64,000 nt of DNA from positions 1 through 64,000 of the forward strand of contig JASTWB010000032.1 in assembly GCA_032158295.1 (NCBI GenBank), read 5' to 3'. The notes beneath the pieces are model-generated. The model saw only the letters and a program-made list of their open reading frames with translations, was not told where the DNA came from and ran no database searches. The translations under genes and the position numbers were made by a program. This document shows positions 1-11,424 of the stretch, one piece after another. The stretch comes from Pycnopodia helianthoides. Lineage: Eukaryota; Echinodermata; Asteroidea; Forcipulatida; Asteriidae. Positions within the stretch are counted from its first letter, which is position 1. Each line of letters opens with the position of its first letter.

Positions 1-680
1 CCGCTCATTAAGTAAAGTCATACCAGTACCAATCCTCGAAACAATTACTCTCCACTTGAATTTATTTATAAGTCGGGAAAATAGCCTCAGACCCACCATA
101 GATTATTTTGATCGCCGTTATCGTAATAAAGTGTTTATAATCATTAACCACTGTAGGTGGTTTTTCTATTCCCGCACTGAAACAGGATAAACTCAAGTGA
201 TGAAATGTTCTCATGTTGATTGAACAGAACTATTGTTAGGAAGAATATTATATTAAACTTAAAACAACAACAAAATAGTTTTGAAATATAAGAAGCCTTA
301 AATATTTAACATATTCCGTATAGAAAGTACGTATCAACCAGACACTATGTGAGATCATCTTGTGGATATTTTTCGATCCGTGTAGAAGAACTATTTACAG
401 TTTCTTCGAACAGGAATTATTATTTTTTTTATTTAACATGGATATTAGTTTTTCGAGCGATAAAAGACAGCATATACCGGATATTTGTCCACTTATTACA
501 ATTGTAAAATAACCTCAGGCCATTTACGTGTCTTGAATGTTTACAAAGGTCATTTGGGTTGGTGAGCAGTTCGCAGCAGCCCTGTTTTAATCATGTATTC
601 CATTTCTGTTGCAGTATCTCTTGGTGATTCTCCTTAGCTACATTGTAATTTGCTTTTGTTTTAACTGATTACTTGTTGTT
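1..680 (+). other. 3' UTR and proximal downstream flank of FReD-A (gene body left of window)
   Basis: The first bases match the sequence starting about 25 nt after the stop codons of the three complete FReD genes (near 22,090, 43,680 and 58,685). The window therefore opens just downstream of a fourth gene of the same array. An AATAAA lies at 125-130 in the same relative place as in the other copies. No coding exon of this gene is inside the window. Confidence 0.8.
125..130 (+). terminator. Polyadenylation signal AATAAA, FReD-A
   Basis: AATAAA inside a stretch conserved after all four array members, about 150 nt after the stop position in the other copies. The conserved position makes it the likely cleavage signal. 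The cleavage site itself is not visible. Confidence 0.6.
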
Positions 681-1195
681 ACTTCTATTCCTGCACTGAA
701 ACAGGATAAACTCAAGTGATGAAATGTTCTCATGTTGATTGAACAGAACTATTGTTAAGAAGAGCATTATATTAAACTTGCAAAAAAAATATAGTTTTGA
801 AATATAAGAAACCTTAAATATTTAACATCTTTCATATAGAAAGTACATATCAACCAGACACTATGTGAGATCATCATGTAGATATTTTTCGATCCGTGTA
901 GAAGAACTGTTTACAGTTTCTTCGAACAGGAATTATTATTATATGAATATTAATTTTTCGAGCGATTAAAGACAGAATATACCTATACCGGATATGTGTA
1001 CACTTATTACAATTGTAAAATAACCTCAGGCCATTTACGTGTCTTGAATGTTTACAAAGGTCATTTGGGTTGGTGAACAGTTTGCAGCAGCCCTGTTTTT
1101 ATCGTGTGTTCCATTTCTGTTGCAGTATCTCTTTATGATCCTCCTTAGCTACATTGTCATTTTTTTTAACTGATTACTTGCTGTTACTTCTGCTT
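169..1195 (+). repeat. Local tandem duplication of the 3' flank, period about 515 bp
   Basis: The stretch beginning TTCTATTCCYGCACTGAAAC at about 169 recurs at about 681. It continues in parallel through the ACTATGTGAGATCATC and AACAGGAATTATTATT blocks to an ACTGATTACTTG end. The equivalent flanks of FReD-B, C and D carry one copy, so this is private to the FReD-A flank. Confidence 0.75.
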
Positions 1196-3090
1196 CTTTG
1201 TTCTTTGGTCTGTGTATATAATTATACAGACGATAATTGTCAGACGATAATTGACTTTGGCTTGTGCCAGATCCAGGTTTGTAAATTCTAATACGTGCAA
1301 ATTGAAAGTAACAACCAAAAAGGCAATGCACGAACAGACAGCTTGCTGAAATTTTATTCAATATTTAGGTCAACTCGGATTCAAGTCAAACACGGATAGC
1401 TACCAAACTTGTTTGCTTCAGGCAATGCAATAAGCTGGCTTAGTATCAATCAGTTATCTACTGCAGACAACAATGAGAGTATGCGCAGTAACAACATGGC
1501 GATTATTGGACAACATGTTCTCCCTTCCCTCTTATCAAAATTCGATACAAAATATCAAGTTTTCGGTAATAATTATACAAGATTTTATGTTTTCCTCTTT
1601 CGAGCTGTCTACAGATTTACTTTAATATGATAAATGTTTAATTGCCTTACAACATAATTTTCATATTTGTTTTACTAATTTACTACTTAGACTTAAATGT
1701 TTATCGTAATGATATCTCAAAAAGGCAGGTATCGAATAAGTATGACTATTTTTGGATTGTAAATGGTATTTGCTATCAGAAAATATCGTTGAAGACTCAG
1801 AAAATACAGCATTATTTAATTATAGAGCGTATTGTTGCTATATTGATTTGTCTGATTGGGAAAACACTTGAATTTAAGTTCTTTTCAGGGGTGAATGATT
1901 TTGACTTTGGGGCCAGATCCATGTTTACAAATTACCAAGGAAACAATCCTTATAATAAAAGACAAACGAGGATACGTGACGATTTTGTGTAAATGTGGGC
2001 AATTGTTTCCTGATATGGATGAAAAGCAATGACAGCCTTATTTTTTTTTTTTGTATTAATATTTTTTTTTAATTGTAGCTAGTTATTATAAATACCACAC
2101 AATTTTACTCAATTATTTCAAACTGTTCCTGGGAAAAGTTGAAACCTTTGTCTTAAGAATAGAGAATAGTTGATCAGATAAATAGTTATCTTATCGTAAA
2201 AACTAACTATAGTCGATTCTAAACTGTAGCGCTCATAATAAGTTACAATTTTTCTGAGTAAAATAACGAAACAATCCAATATAATTCCTCTTACGAGTGT
2301 TCTGTGTATATATTTGAGTGTGTTCGTTCCTCGTTATTACGGCGTTTACTTCCTTATAATTGACAAGAACACGTCCATCTTATAACTCAATGTACAGTAA
2401 TTATAAACAACATTATAATGGGCTGCCAGTAATTGTCAGAATCTTCAGAGTGTACTACCTGGGAAGACAATATCTGAAATATGTGTGAAACTTTGGTCAG
2501 CCCCAGAGTCATCGTCATCAAAGGAAACATACAACATCGGAATATAGACGTGTCCATTCAATCACAGTCTAGTATTGTTTAACATCAGTAAGTAAACTTT
2601 AAAGTACAAAAGGTGACCGTACTTCCAATACAAATAGAGATATACGTTTTGGTTCTACATGCGTCATGTGCCCGGGAGAATGGCATATAAGACTCTACGC
2701 CCTTCTTCCAGGCACATAGAGAAATTGTTGTTCTAGTAAAAGAAGGTCGTAAGCAATCATATGACTCCTGACCAAAACAAAACATGAAACTAGTGTTACA
2801 GTTTTGCTTCTAGATTTACCCCAGACACATGTTTTCCCGTTCCCATGCAGCATTTAACATTCCTATTAAATTGAAAACACAACAAAACGATAAAACACTC
2901 CTCGCTTAGTTTATGGAAACACTTTTTTTGCACATTAAATTGCTCACGCACTTTTTCAAATACGACTTTCAAAGACAAACGTCAACTTTGCAGCAGACGT
3001 ATTGCACTTGGCGTGACGTATTGCAACCAAACCCTATCTTTAGACTCATGCTCATTTATATCGTAAACTCTGTCTCGACATTTTAAACCA
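1196..3090 (+). other. Array downstream flank block, copy A (non-coding)
   Basis: This stretch is colinear, with small indels, with about 22,750-23,180 plus 24,360-25,440 (B), 44,440-46,680 (C) and 59,480-61,460 (D). I see no conserved reading frame: the short ORFs break differently in each copy. It is best read as part of the duplicated segment that carries each FReD gene. Confidence 0.7.
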
Positions 3091-3475
3091 TCTTTAGTTT
3101 AGTATGTATTGGTATTGTAGTAGTCTCCTTCCAACACAGTGGAGGATGGGGAAATAATTTTATAATTAAAATGTAATTACATTTTTTATTCGGACAAGCA
3201 AATTTTTTCTCCATTCTAGTTTTCAAAGAACAACAAAATAATAATCTTCACAAATCTTATCGGGTTCACTAAAGTATACGTTTAATTCAATACAAAGAAA
3301 ATCGGATTCTTCTATGGGGATAATTTACACATTTCTAGCTGGCTTATTTGAATGTGAAATTTGAAAAAGGGCGGTCCTTATATTCAATTTTGTTTTGCTT
3401 TTAGTAGCGTTTATGGTAAAATTCTTCTGTGTGGGCGAGGAATTAGTTTATACCTCGTAATCAGATGAAATTTCT
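3090..3475 (+). repeat. Intergenic repeat, copy 1 (pair at 11,425-11,850)
   Basis: The block starting AACCATCTTTAGTTTAGT and running through a repeated TCCTTCCAACACAGTGGAGG stretch recurs at 11,430-11,850 with few changes. It is non-coding and directly precedes an R unit in both places. Confidence 0.7.
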
Positions 3476-3479
3476 AATT

Positions 3480-4975
3480 TAATCTTTTATTAGTACAATG
3501 TTTAGATTGATGCTGATTGTTTTTTTATCTTTCTTAATCTAAGAATGATTGTCTTTCTATCGTGTCAATAAACTGGCGCTCTTGTGCTTCAGGAACAGAT
3601 AATGATCCGAGTAAAATGTCGTATGATGTTGTCTGATACTCTGTGTGTCAAAAGTTGAATTGACAACAGTGATGAGACTTTGTTTGTTTTAAATTACACA
3701 GATTGATGTTATCAAGATCAGAACAGTCGTAACCGAGTAACAATTTCAAGATAAATCCACTGAAAAAAATAGATATATTGTACGGCCTGGGGAAAACGCT
3801 GAAATTACTTGGACAGTTTATTTATATACAACAGGAAGTATTAAACAAGAATTGAAGATATCAATGTCCAAAAATTCAAATCGGTTGTCAGACATCGTGA
3901 CCCAGGTCAGACGTGGTCTGTAACACACATTTTAAACAATTACCATTGTCCCATCCACCCCCTACCCTTAATTGTCTCTCTAGAAGGCGGGGATTTGTGG
4001 AAGCGGCAGTCTGTTAACAATTTTTTGAGAGCCAGCCAATTCACTGACAGAGATTTTTCCCCGTATCTTTCCAGACCAAACCGAAAGTATAACGACCTCA
4101 GCGTCATAGACTGTTATATCAAAAGTATACAAACAAACAAAAGTAAATCTGCACATTTTAAAGTGCACTCTGAATACTCAAAGTTTGACTGCCAAAACTT
4201 GTATTGCTCTTCTTTTTGGTTGATTAGTGTTTTGTGAACATTATCGATCCCACAACCTCTTACAATCGAACTCTCTCGCTATGACCCCAAAGGTTACTGT
4301 TTTAAAAGAACATTACATAATTGGTAAGAAAACAATTTGTAAAATATTTTTTTGATCACAGATTTACATAAAACTTACACGGTCTAATGATGATGATAGT
4401 AGAAAACATCCCTATAAATATTTATGTCTGAAATGCCATATTTGATGAGAAATGAATAAACTAACTTTCCGATTGGAGTTCATCGCTCAGTGAGCGTTTT
4501 ATTCATTTGTTGAATCTATATGATTTCATGCAAATGTGTAATCGGATTTTCACTATTTTCTCGTGGCCCAGATGGCCGATCGATCTCAAACTTCTACAGG
4601 TTTGTCAGTTTATGTATATGGTGGATTACAAAAAGTGTTAACACTGCCAGCATCTGTTTTGTTAGCAAAAACCAATTCTGTAATGTTACTTTAAGGGTGT
4701 TGTTGTGTTAATGTTGTCTCTAGAAGACACACAAAAGACAAAGTTAATGAGGACACACAATATAGGTCCGAGTAAAGGAAAACGATTTAGGGGACGCAAA
4801 ATTAATAATTAAAATAAGAACACACAAAAGACACGAGAATTTAAGGACATTTTGATTGTATGTCATCTATGAGACGCATACGTCAACGTAGCCCCTGTTT
4901 GTTTGTTTGGTTTTGTTGTTCCCAAACCGGATACGACCATTCTGCGGATGCATCCCTCTAAACCAGATCGTAAAG
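3480..4975 (+). repeat. Intergenic repeat unit R, copy 1
   Basis: Unit R is recognised by ordered landmarks: TCGTGTCAATAAACTGGCGC, CGATTTAC-type degenerate stretches, GTCAGACATCGTGACCCAGG, AGAAGGCGGGGATTTGTGGA, then GACCATTCTGCGGATGCATC near the end. The same order occurs at 6,425, 8,325 and 11,850, with the 3' part again at 47,395. The section 4,250-4,960 is almost identical to 8,990-9,700, so that duplication is recent. No reading frame is conserved across copies. Confidence 0.75.
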
Positions 4976-4979
4976 CCAC

Positions 4980-5654
4980 CCTATCAGTATCAACAGTATA
5001 CTGTGCCAAGCATTATTGTGGTAAAAGTAACATAAGTCAGAGATAATAACTCGACTCTGTGATTAGAATCCTACGATCGTCTTCTGTGAGTCAATTTGAC
5101 GATGTACAATACAACATCTTTATTTGGCAAGGGATTTATTTTTGTTAAGAAAAATGTTTCGGTGCTAAGAAAGTTTTGAGCAAGACAGCTTAGTAAACGT
5201 ATGCACTGTACGTAATATGACGACCCACATTGTAACAGTAATGTTAATTTCACATAAACTGAAAGTATTGGGAAAATCTTCAGAGGAAATAAATGTTTTC
5301 TGTAGTTTGGAAAGGTTTACATTTCAAAATGCACGGAGTATCAAGAGAAGTGTGATAAATGGTCGTCCATATTAAGATTTTCTGTTGTATGAATTATGTG
5401 GATGTTTACTAGACCTCCAAACGTAGTCTGCTGAACTATTTAGTTCATGTCTGTAGTTGTACTCGTCCCTACATATTTATTCAGTTTCAATTTGTTTCCG
5501 TTTCTATGGATTGACCCTTAATAATCCAGGTCAGCATATTGCTCAATACAGGATGAAGGAACACAACCTTCAATCGTATACCATTTACTACTAGTATATA
5601 TTGGGTTTACAAACAGGCTCTTCCCATTTCCCTGTGTCGATTCCTTTGTGCACA
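4980..5654 (+). promoter_or_regulatory. FReD promoter block upstream of the truncated first exon
   Basis: About 650 bp that match the upstream regions of FReD-B (12,950-13,380) and FReD-D (47,930-48,645). They share the stretch from TAGACCTCCAAACGTAGTCT to the start codon. A TATATATT sits at 5,595-5,602, about 53 nt before the ATG here, against about 95-100 nt in B and D; the shortening is a deletion between the TATA-like site and the ATG. Promoter function is inferred from position and conservation. Confidence 0.5.
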
Positions 5655-5820
5655 ATGGGGCTGTTTATCTGTTCACTCTTGATCGTTTTGATTGTGAAGT
5701 CTCAAGTTGAACTACAAGTTGCATCATACGGCAGTCAGAGAACGGTTTGCTGTGAGCAAGATACAAGTAGTAAGATAGATGAGTTGAGGAGTATTACAGA
5801 AAACTACCTAAACATGGTTA
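5655..5820 (+). pseudogene. Truncated FReD first exon (signal peptide plus start of coiled coil)
   Basis: The ATG opens a signal peptide ([14 protein letters not shown]) followed by the double-cysteine segment (TVCCEQD) and the first coiled-coil turns. These are almost identical to FReD-B. Identity stops abruptly inside ENYLNMV, where the sequence switches to a dispersed repeat starting AGCTTTGTGGATCGGGG. The frame then runs out at a stop ending at 5,849. There is no coiled-coil repeat, no donor site and no fibrinogen exon before the next R unit. It is a decapitated copy, unlikely to make a lectin, although a 65-residue secreted peptide is formally possible. Confidence 0.8.
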
Positions 5821-6424
5821 AGCTTTGTGGATCGGGGGACTTCTCGTAATTAACTGCACTGCCGCGGGTAAACCTTGGGGCATGTCCCGTACAGCCGGTG
5901 TCTTGTGGGGCCAGAGAGTCAAACCACGGGGGCACGAACTCGGAGCTTGTGGAGGGGTAGGGATCCAGACCATTAGTCTGTAGCCCTAGCTATTATACCC
6001 TAACTATTGTCACGTTACCTGATGCCTGCGTTACACAACGAGGCGGGACGACGACGAATAACTGCACGATGTCCACCTAATACAAGTTGATACGGTGGAT
6101 CGGACTGTGTTTATGTCGGTTTTTTAATTACTCGTGAATTACTGCTTGATGGATATGAAGACTGGATCCTCATGCCTCGCCATTGTTATAATTAATACAT
6201 AAACAGACCACCAGTATTCTTACAACAATGTTACATAAACTTGACAGTTGCAACGGCTGGAAAAGCGTATACGCTGACCCTTGACCGCATTTTTTGTTCA
6301 CATTTTTTTGTTAATTACGTGATATTTTGATGAAAAAAAATTATTGTCTGTGATTCCACATCACTAAATTAGATAAACAAATTCAATCTCTGAATCGGCC
6401 CTTGAGGTTTTAACCATGTAAAGC
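5821..6424 (+). mobile_element. Dispersed-repeat insertion (Penelope-like fragment plus unidentified sequence)
   Basis: The left 60 bp (ACTTCTCGTAATTAACTGCA, then CTGCCGCGGGTAAACC) recur at 47,060-47,145 and partly at 61,870-61,920. On the minus strand they recur at 20,020-20,065. This marks a dispersed family. The rest (about 5,880-6,420) is GC-richer than its surroundings, has no clear protein match by eye, and ends at the next R unit. Confidence 0.5.
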
Positions 6425-7690
6425 GTCTCCTTTTAGTACAATGTTTAGATTGATGCTGGATTTTGTTTTCTCTTTCGTAATCTAAGAATACATGTCTTTC
6501 TATCGTGTCAATAAACTGGCGCTCTTGGGCTTCAAGAGCAGATAATGATCCGAGTAAAACGTCGAATGATGTTGTCCGATACTTTGTGTGTCAAAAGTTG
6601 AATTGACAACAGTGATGATACTTTGTTTGGTTTAAATCACACAGATTGATTTTATCAAGAACAGAACAGTCGTAACTGAGTAACAATTTCAAGATAAATC
6701 CACTTAAAACAATAGACAGATTGTACGGCCTGGTGAAAACGCTTAAATTACTTGGACAGTTTATTTATATACAACAGGAAGTATTAAACAAGAATTGAAG
6801 AATGTCCAAATACTCAAATCGGTTGTCAGACATCGTGACCCAGGTCAGACGTGGTATGTAACACACATTATACACAATTACCATTGTCCCATCCACCCCG
6901 TACCCTTAAACCATTAACTTGTCTCTCCAGAAGGCGGGGATTTGTGGAAGCAACAGTCTGTTAACAATCTGTTGAGAGCAAAGCCAAATCGCTGACAGAG
7001 ATTTGTCCCGTTTCTTTCCAGACCCAAACCGAAAGTATAACAACCTCAGCGACATAGATTATTAAATCAAAAGATACAAACATAAGTTAAATCTGCACAT
7101 TATAAAGTGCCCCAAAATTTACTCTGAATACTCAACGTTTGACTGCCGAAACTTATCTTGCCCTTTTTGGTTGTTGGTTAGTGTTTCGGGAATGTCATCA
7201 ATCCCACAACCTCTTACACTCCAACTCACTTGCTATGACCCCAAAGGTCACTGTTTAAGAGTGTTGTTGAATTAATGTTGAAACAATGTGTGCAAAGAAT
7301 AATGTCTCTAGAAGACACACAAAAGACAAAGTTAATGAAGACACACAATATAAGTCTGAGTAAAGGATTACGATTTAGGGGACACACAAGTAATAAATAT
7401 AATAAGAACACACAAAAGACACGATAATTGAATGACAATTTGTTTAGTGTCATCTAGAGACGCATACATCAACATAGCCACTGTTTGTTTGTTTGGTTTT
7501 GTTTTTCCAAAACCGGATACGACCATTCTGCGGATGCATCCCTCTAAGCCAGATCGGATGTAACTTGAAGGCCAAAGTTCTTCAACGTTTCCTCACAACT
7601 GGTAGTCTGAACCCAATGTGATGTAAACATTTCACCATTACTCAGTATTAAAGCTTGACATCAAACATGAAATTCAATTCATGGCAATTC
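6425..7690 (+). repeat. Intergenic repeat unit R, copy 2
   Basis: Same landmark order as copy 1, diverged by scattered substitutions and small indels. It ends with a tail (GTAACTTGAAGGCCAAAGTT onward) that runs directly into a discoidin C-terminal fragment. Copy 3 does the same, so the fragment travels with R. No conserved ORF. Confidence 0.7.
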
Positions 7691-7698
7691 GCTTAATT

Positions 7699-7794
7699 CG
7701 CTTCAAGCCCGTCTTGGCGGTCAAGATTCGCATCGTGCCCGTTGAGTGGTATGGTAGAATCGATCTGCGTTTCGAGCTGCTTGTCTGTAAATAA
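7699..7794 (+). pseudogene. C-terminal end of an F5/8 type C (discoidin) domain, with stop
   Basis: The plus-strand frame reads RFKPVLAVKIRIVPVEWYGR, then IDLRFELLVCK and a TAA at 7,792-7,794. This is the usual close of a discoidin domain: a basic strand, R-I-x-P, W, then R-I-x-L-R-x-E-L-L. The rest of the domain is not contiguous; the N-terminal half is recognisable at 11,008-11,200 and an overlapping C-terminal piece at 11,331-11,423. It is probably a shuffled gene remnant. A terminal exon of a real gene cannot be excluded. Confidence 0.65.
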
Positions 7795-8020
7795 GTTACC
7801 TGCAGTAAAAGGGAAACACCGGCTTCGTTGGGCTATTTGGGCTACAAAATAGACTAAAACATGATTCCAAAGGTCATCCTGGAATGGAGAAGAATGGTTT
7901 ATAAAAGAAACCTTCAAATTTTGCCGTTTTCGAGAATTTTTCAAAAAATGGAAGGTCAAGTGACTTTCCCGAACTAAAATGTGGTTCTGAAAGTCACGTG
8001 ATCTTCAGGGTTAGTTTTAC
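7795..8020 (+). repeat. Intergenic repeat, copy 1 (pair at 47,155-47,400)
   Basis: The block with CACCGGCTTCGTTGGGCTAT and GAAAGTCACGTGATCTTCAG is repeated almost unchanged at 47,160-47,400. In both places an R fragment follows. No coding signal. Confidence 0.7.
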
Positions 8021-8324
8021 TTCCAGCCGTAAAAAAGTAAATTGCTGAACCAAATTACAGTCTTATTGTTGAAACAATGTGTGCAAAGAGTAATGTCTCT
8101 AGAGGACACACGAAAGACAAAGTTAATGAGGACACACAATTTAAGTCTGAAAAAAGGATTATAATTTAGGGGACACACAATAATAATTATAATAAGAACA
8201 CACAAAAGACACGATAATTTAAGGACATTTTGTTTGTAATGTGATGCTAAGAGATAACAATCGCTCACTATTAACGCATGACTTCAAAACTAAACTCAAT
8301 TCATTGCAATTCACAGAATTTGTG
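8021..8324 (+). repeat. Partial R unit
   Basis: This holds the R segment with repeated short ACACACAAAAGACA motifs around TCTCTAGAGGACACAC, matching 7,290-7,440. It is joined to the start of the next R copy without the intervening part. Confidence 0.6.
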
Positions 8325-9840
8325 GGTCAAAAGTTGAATTGACAACAGTGATGATACTTTGTTTGTGATGATACTTTGTTTGTGATGATACTCTGTTTGT
8401 TTTAAATCACACAGATTGATTTTATCAAGATCAGAACAGTCGTAACCGAGTAACAATTAAGATAAATCCACTAAAAACAATAGACAGATTGTACGGCCTG
8501 GGAAAAAACGCTTAAATTACTTGGACAGTTTATGTATAAACAACAGGAAGTATTAAACAAGAATTGAAGATATCAATGTCCAAATATTTAAATCGGTTGT
8601 CAGACATCGTGACCCAGGTCAGATGTGGTCTGTAACACACATTAAAAGCAATTGCCATTGTCCCATCCACCCCGTACCCTTAAACCATTAACTTGTCTCT
8701 CCAGAAGGCGGGGATTTGTGGAAGCAACAGTCTGTTAACAATCTGTTGAGAGCAAAGCCAATTCACTGACAGAGATTTTTTCCCGTATCTTTCCAGACCA
8801 AACCGAAAGTATAACGACCTCAGCGTCATAGACTGTTATATCCAAAGTATACCAACAAAAAAAGTAAATCTGCACATTTTAAAGTGCCCCCAAAGTTCAC
8901 TCTGAATACTCAAAGTTTGACTGCCAAAACTTGTATTGCTCTTCTTTTTGGTTGATTAGTGTTTTGGGAACGTCATCGATCCCACAACCTCTTACACTCC
9001 AACTCTCTCGCTATGACCCCCAAAGGTCACTGTTTTAAAGGAACATTACATAATTGGTAAGAAAACAACTTGTAAAATATTGTTTGATCACAGATTTACA
9101 TAAAACTTCACGGTCTAATGATGATGATAGTAGAAAACATCCCTATAAATATGTTTGTCTGAAATGCCATAATTGATGAGAAATGAATAAACTAACTTTC
9201 CGATTGGAGTTTATCGCTCAGTGAGCGTTTTATTCATTTGTTGAATCTATATGATTTCATGCAGATGTGTAATCGGGTTTTCACTAATTTCTCGTGACCC
9301 AGATGGCCGATCGATCTCAAACTTCTACAGGTTTGTCAGTTTATGTATATGGTGGATTACAAAAAGTGTTAACACTGCCAGCATCTGTTTTGTTAGCAAA
9401 AACCAATTCTGTAATGTTACTTTAAGGGTGTTGTTGTGTTAATGTTGTCTCTAGAAGACACACAAAAGACAAAGTTAATGAGGACACACAATATAGGTCC
9501 GAGTAAAGGAAAACGATTTAGGGGACGCAAAATTAATAATTAAAATAAGAACACACAAAAGACACGAGAATTTAAGGACATTTTGATTGTATGTCATCTA
9601 TGAGACGCATACGTCAACGTAGCCCCTGTTTGTTTGTTTGGTTTTGTTGTTCCCAAACCGGATACGACCATTCTGCGGATGCATCCCTCTAAGCCAGATC
9701 GGATGTAACTTGAAGGCCAAAGTTCTTCAACGTTTCCTCACAACTGGTAGTCTGAACCCAATGTGATGTAAACATTTCACCATTACTCAGTATTAAAGCA
9801 TGACTTCAAACATGAAATTCGATTCATGGCAATTCGCTTA
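8325..9840 (+). repeat. Intergenic repeat unit R, copy 3
   Basis: Near its start is a small tandem GATGATACTTTGTTTGT triplication (8,351-8,402). Then come the full R landmarks. The 3' half (8,990-9,700) is nearly identical to copy 1, including a matched 63-codon ORF that I treat as chance because it is not preserved in copies 2 and 4. Confidence 0.7.
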
Positions 9841-9843
9841 ATT

Positions 9844-9896
9844 CGCTTCAAGCCCGTCTTGGTGGTCACGATTCGCATCGTGCCCGTTGAGTGGTA
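9844..9896 (+). pseudogene. Discoidin-domain fragment attached to R copy 3
   Basis: Reads RFKPVLVVTIRIVPVEW then a TAA. It is the same peptide as the start of the 7,699 fragment, but it is stopped early. A short relict. Confidence 0.55.
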
Positions 9897-9954
9897 ATTA
9901 ACAATTAATTTGAGCCAGTTTATGTTACAGAATTGTTTCAAAAATTAAAAGATC

Positions 9955-10300
9955 GATATGAATCAAAAGTGCTTCAAAGGTGCGTCCATTTCTCTGTTTT
10001 TAAGACTAGGAGACTTGATGTTTCACCCCCCAAAACGCCAAAACTCAAAGCTTCCGGTGGCTTCGCCCCTGGATACCCTCCGGGGCTTCGCCCCTGGACA
10101 CACCAAGGGCCCTCACGCCCCCCTTCGTTAATTGCGTTGAATCAAAAGTGCTTCAAAAGTGCGTCTATTTCTCTTTTTTTAAGCATACGGCGGCTTGATG
10201 TTTCTCCCCCCAAAACGCCAAAACTCAAAGCTTCCGGGGGCTTCGCCCCCTGGACCACCACAGGGGCTTCGCACGTAGACCTCACCAGGGGCCGTTACAC
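9955..10300 (+). repeat. Two tandem units of about 180 bp with G/C-rich cores
   Basis: GAATCAAAAGTGCTTCAAAG begins at about 9,959 and again at about 10,138. Each unit carries TTGATGTTTC, CCAAAACGCCAAAACTCAAA and a CTTCGCCCC-rich end. The GC content contrasts with the AT-rich surroundings, which suggests a foreign mobile-element end. No proteins recognised. Confidence 0.6.
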
Positions 10301-11007
10301 CGGCATTTGCATATAGTCAGTGGAGTTAACGCAGTAAAGCGTTTTAAAATAAACAAACTAATTTCAAAGTTAACAAGGTTGAATCTGATTCCGAATCTGA
10401 TATATACCATCGGCCAAGCATTTTATAGAAACATCACACCAACTGCTAAAGAAAACAACGATTTTTCAGTTTTCGACGTGGGGGGAAACCCTATAGGGAA
10501 AACCCACGCATTCATGTAGGAACTGAAAACCCAACCATGCAAGAATCTGGTCCGGAAATCAAGCCGGGGTCCACAGAGGTGCAAGGCAGGAAGAAACCAA
10601 CGAGTGAACCTGACCAACTCGTTGAAATCGACCTTCAAATTATTCGTTTTCCTCGACGTTGTCAGTATTTATAAACTTGTTTTCGTTTCTGTTCACTTGT
10701 TTTTTCTACTGACCTAATGTCCTAATCATAATTTTAAGACGTTTTTGCAACGCGAAAAAGCACTTATGCACAAAGAAAACAAATCGTATAGCGTCCTCAG
10801 TTTAATATTCAGAATGTTGTCAGTATGGTCGTAGCTGAAAACAACATGCATACTATAGTTTATGCCGCAATTTTCAGAAAAGGGTTACCAAACCTAAGAA
10901 AAAATTAAAGTGTTTACATTTGCACATGTGACACATGAAGTGGTTTTAACTTCTGACATATTTCTGCAATAATCTGGCCAGTGTAGAAACTTATCAAAAA
11001 TTTCCAG
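10300..11007. other. Intergenic, nothing recognised
   Basis: AT-rich sequence with short ORFs on both strands, none resembling a known family. It ends with TTTCCAG directly before the discoidin exon, so the last part may be ancient intron. Confidence 0.4.
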
Positions 11008-11200
11008 AAAAACTCGGTCTTAAAGATGGATCGAACCCCGATGAGAGCCTGTCCGCATCGAGCAACTATAACGGACATCAAATGTCAACACCGGCTGGTG
11101 GCCGTCTCAACAAGATACCGCCTAATGATAATACCATAGGAGCATGGCAACCTAGTGTGGTTACCAACCAGTGGATACAGGTGCATTTAGGCAACCCGAT
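11008..11200 (+). pseudogene. F5/8 type C (discoidin) domain, N-terminal half
   Basis: After a TTTCCAG acceptor-like site the frame reads LGLKDGSNPDESLSASSNYN, continues through GRLNKIPP, and then has GAW and NQWIQVHLGN. This order (LGLxDG, SxSSxYN, GRLN, GAW, QWIQVxLG) is the signature of discoidin domains, which bind carbohydrate or phospholipid. The frame is open for about 63 codons and then decays, with no GT donor at the expected place. With the piece at 11,331 it looks like a once-spliced lectin gene now broken. Confidence 0.75.
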
Positions 11201-11330
11201 AGTCTTTATATTCTCACTCACTCACTCGGTCGCCCACAGGCGGGCTTTGTACACTTTTATATCATTTTATCCCAGACGATAAAACCCCTCTTAACCCAAT
11301 GAACAATATGCTTTTCATCATCCCTCCAAG

Positions 11331-11423
11331 ATATTCAATGGCAACACCGACACAAACGGCATCGTGGAGAGGCGCTTCTTCAAGCCCGTCTTGACGGTCA
11401 AGATTCGCATCGTGCCCGTTGAC
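11331..11423 (+). pseudogene. F5/8 type C (discoidin) domain, C-terminal piece
   Basis: Preceded by CCTCCAAG, the frame reads IFNGNTDTNGIVERRFFKPV then LTVKIRIVPVD. This corresponds to the V/I-F-x-G-N-T-D-x-N-x-x-V and R-I-x-P strands of discoidin domains. It follows the N-terminal half after 130 bp, as one exon of a split domain would. The frame then runs into the intergenic repeat at 11,425 with the usual W lost. Confidence 0.7.
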
Positions 11424-11424
11424 A

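Noticed and set aside
1149..2978. Several 60-116 codon ORFs in the array flank
   Set aside because: Equivalent positions in the B, C and D flanks are interrupted at different places and show no codon-level conservation.
4520..4711. 63-codon ORF repeated at 9,251-9,442
   Set aside because: Part of two nearly identical R units; the frame is not kept in R copies 2 and 4, so it is not evidence of coding.
10423..10638. 71-codon minus-strand ORF
   Set aside because: Single copy, no family features and no splice or signal evidence; likely chance.
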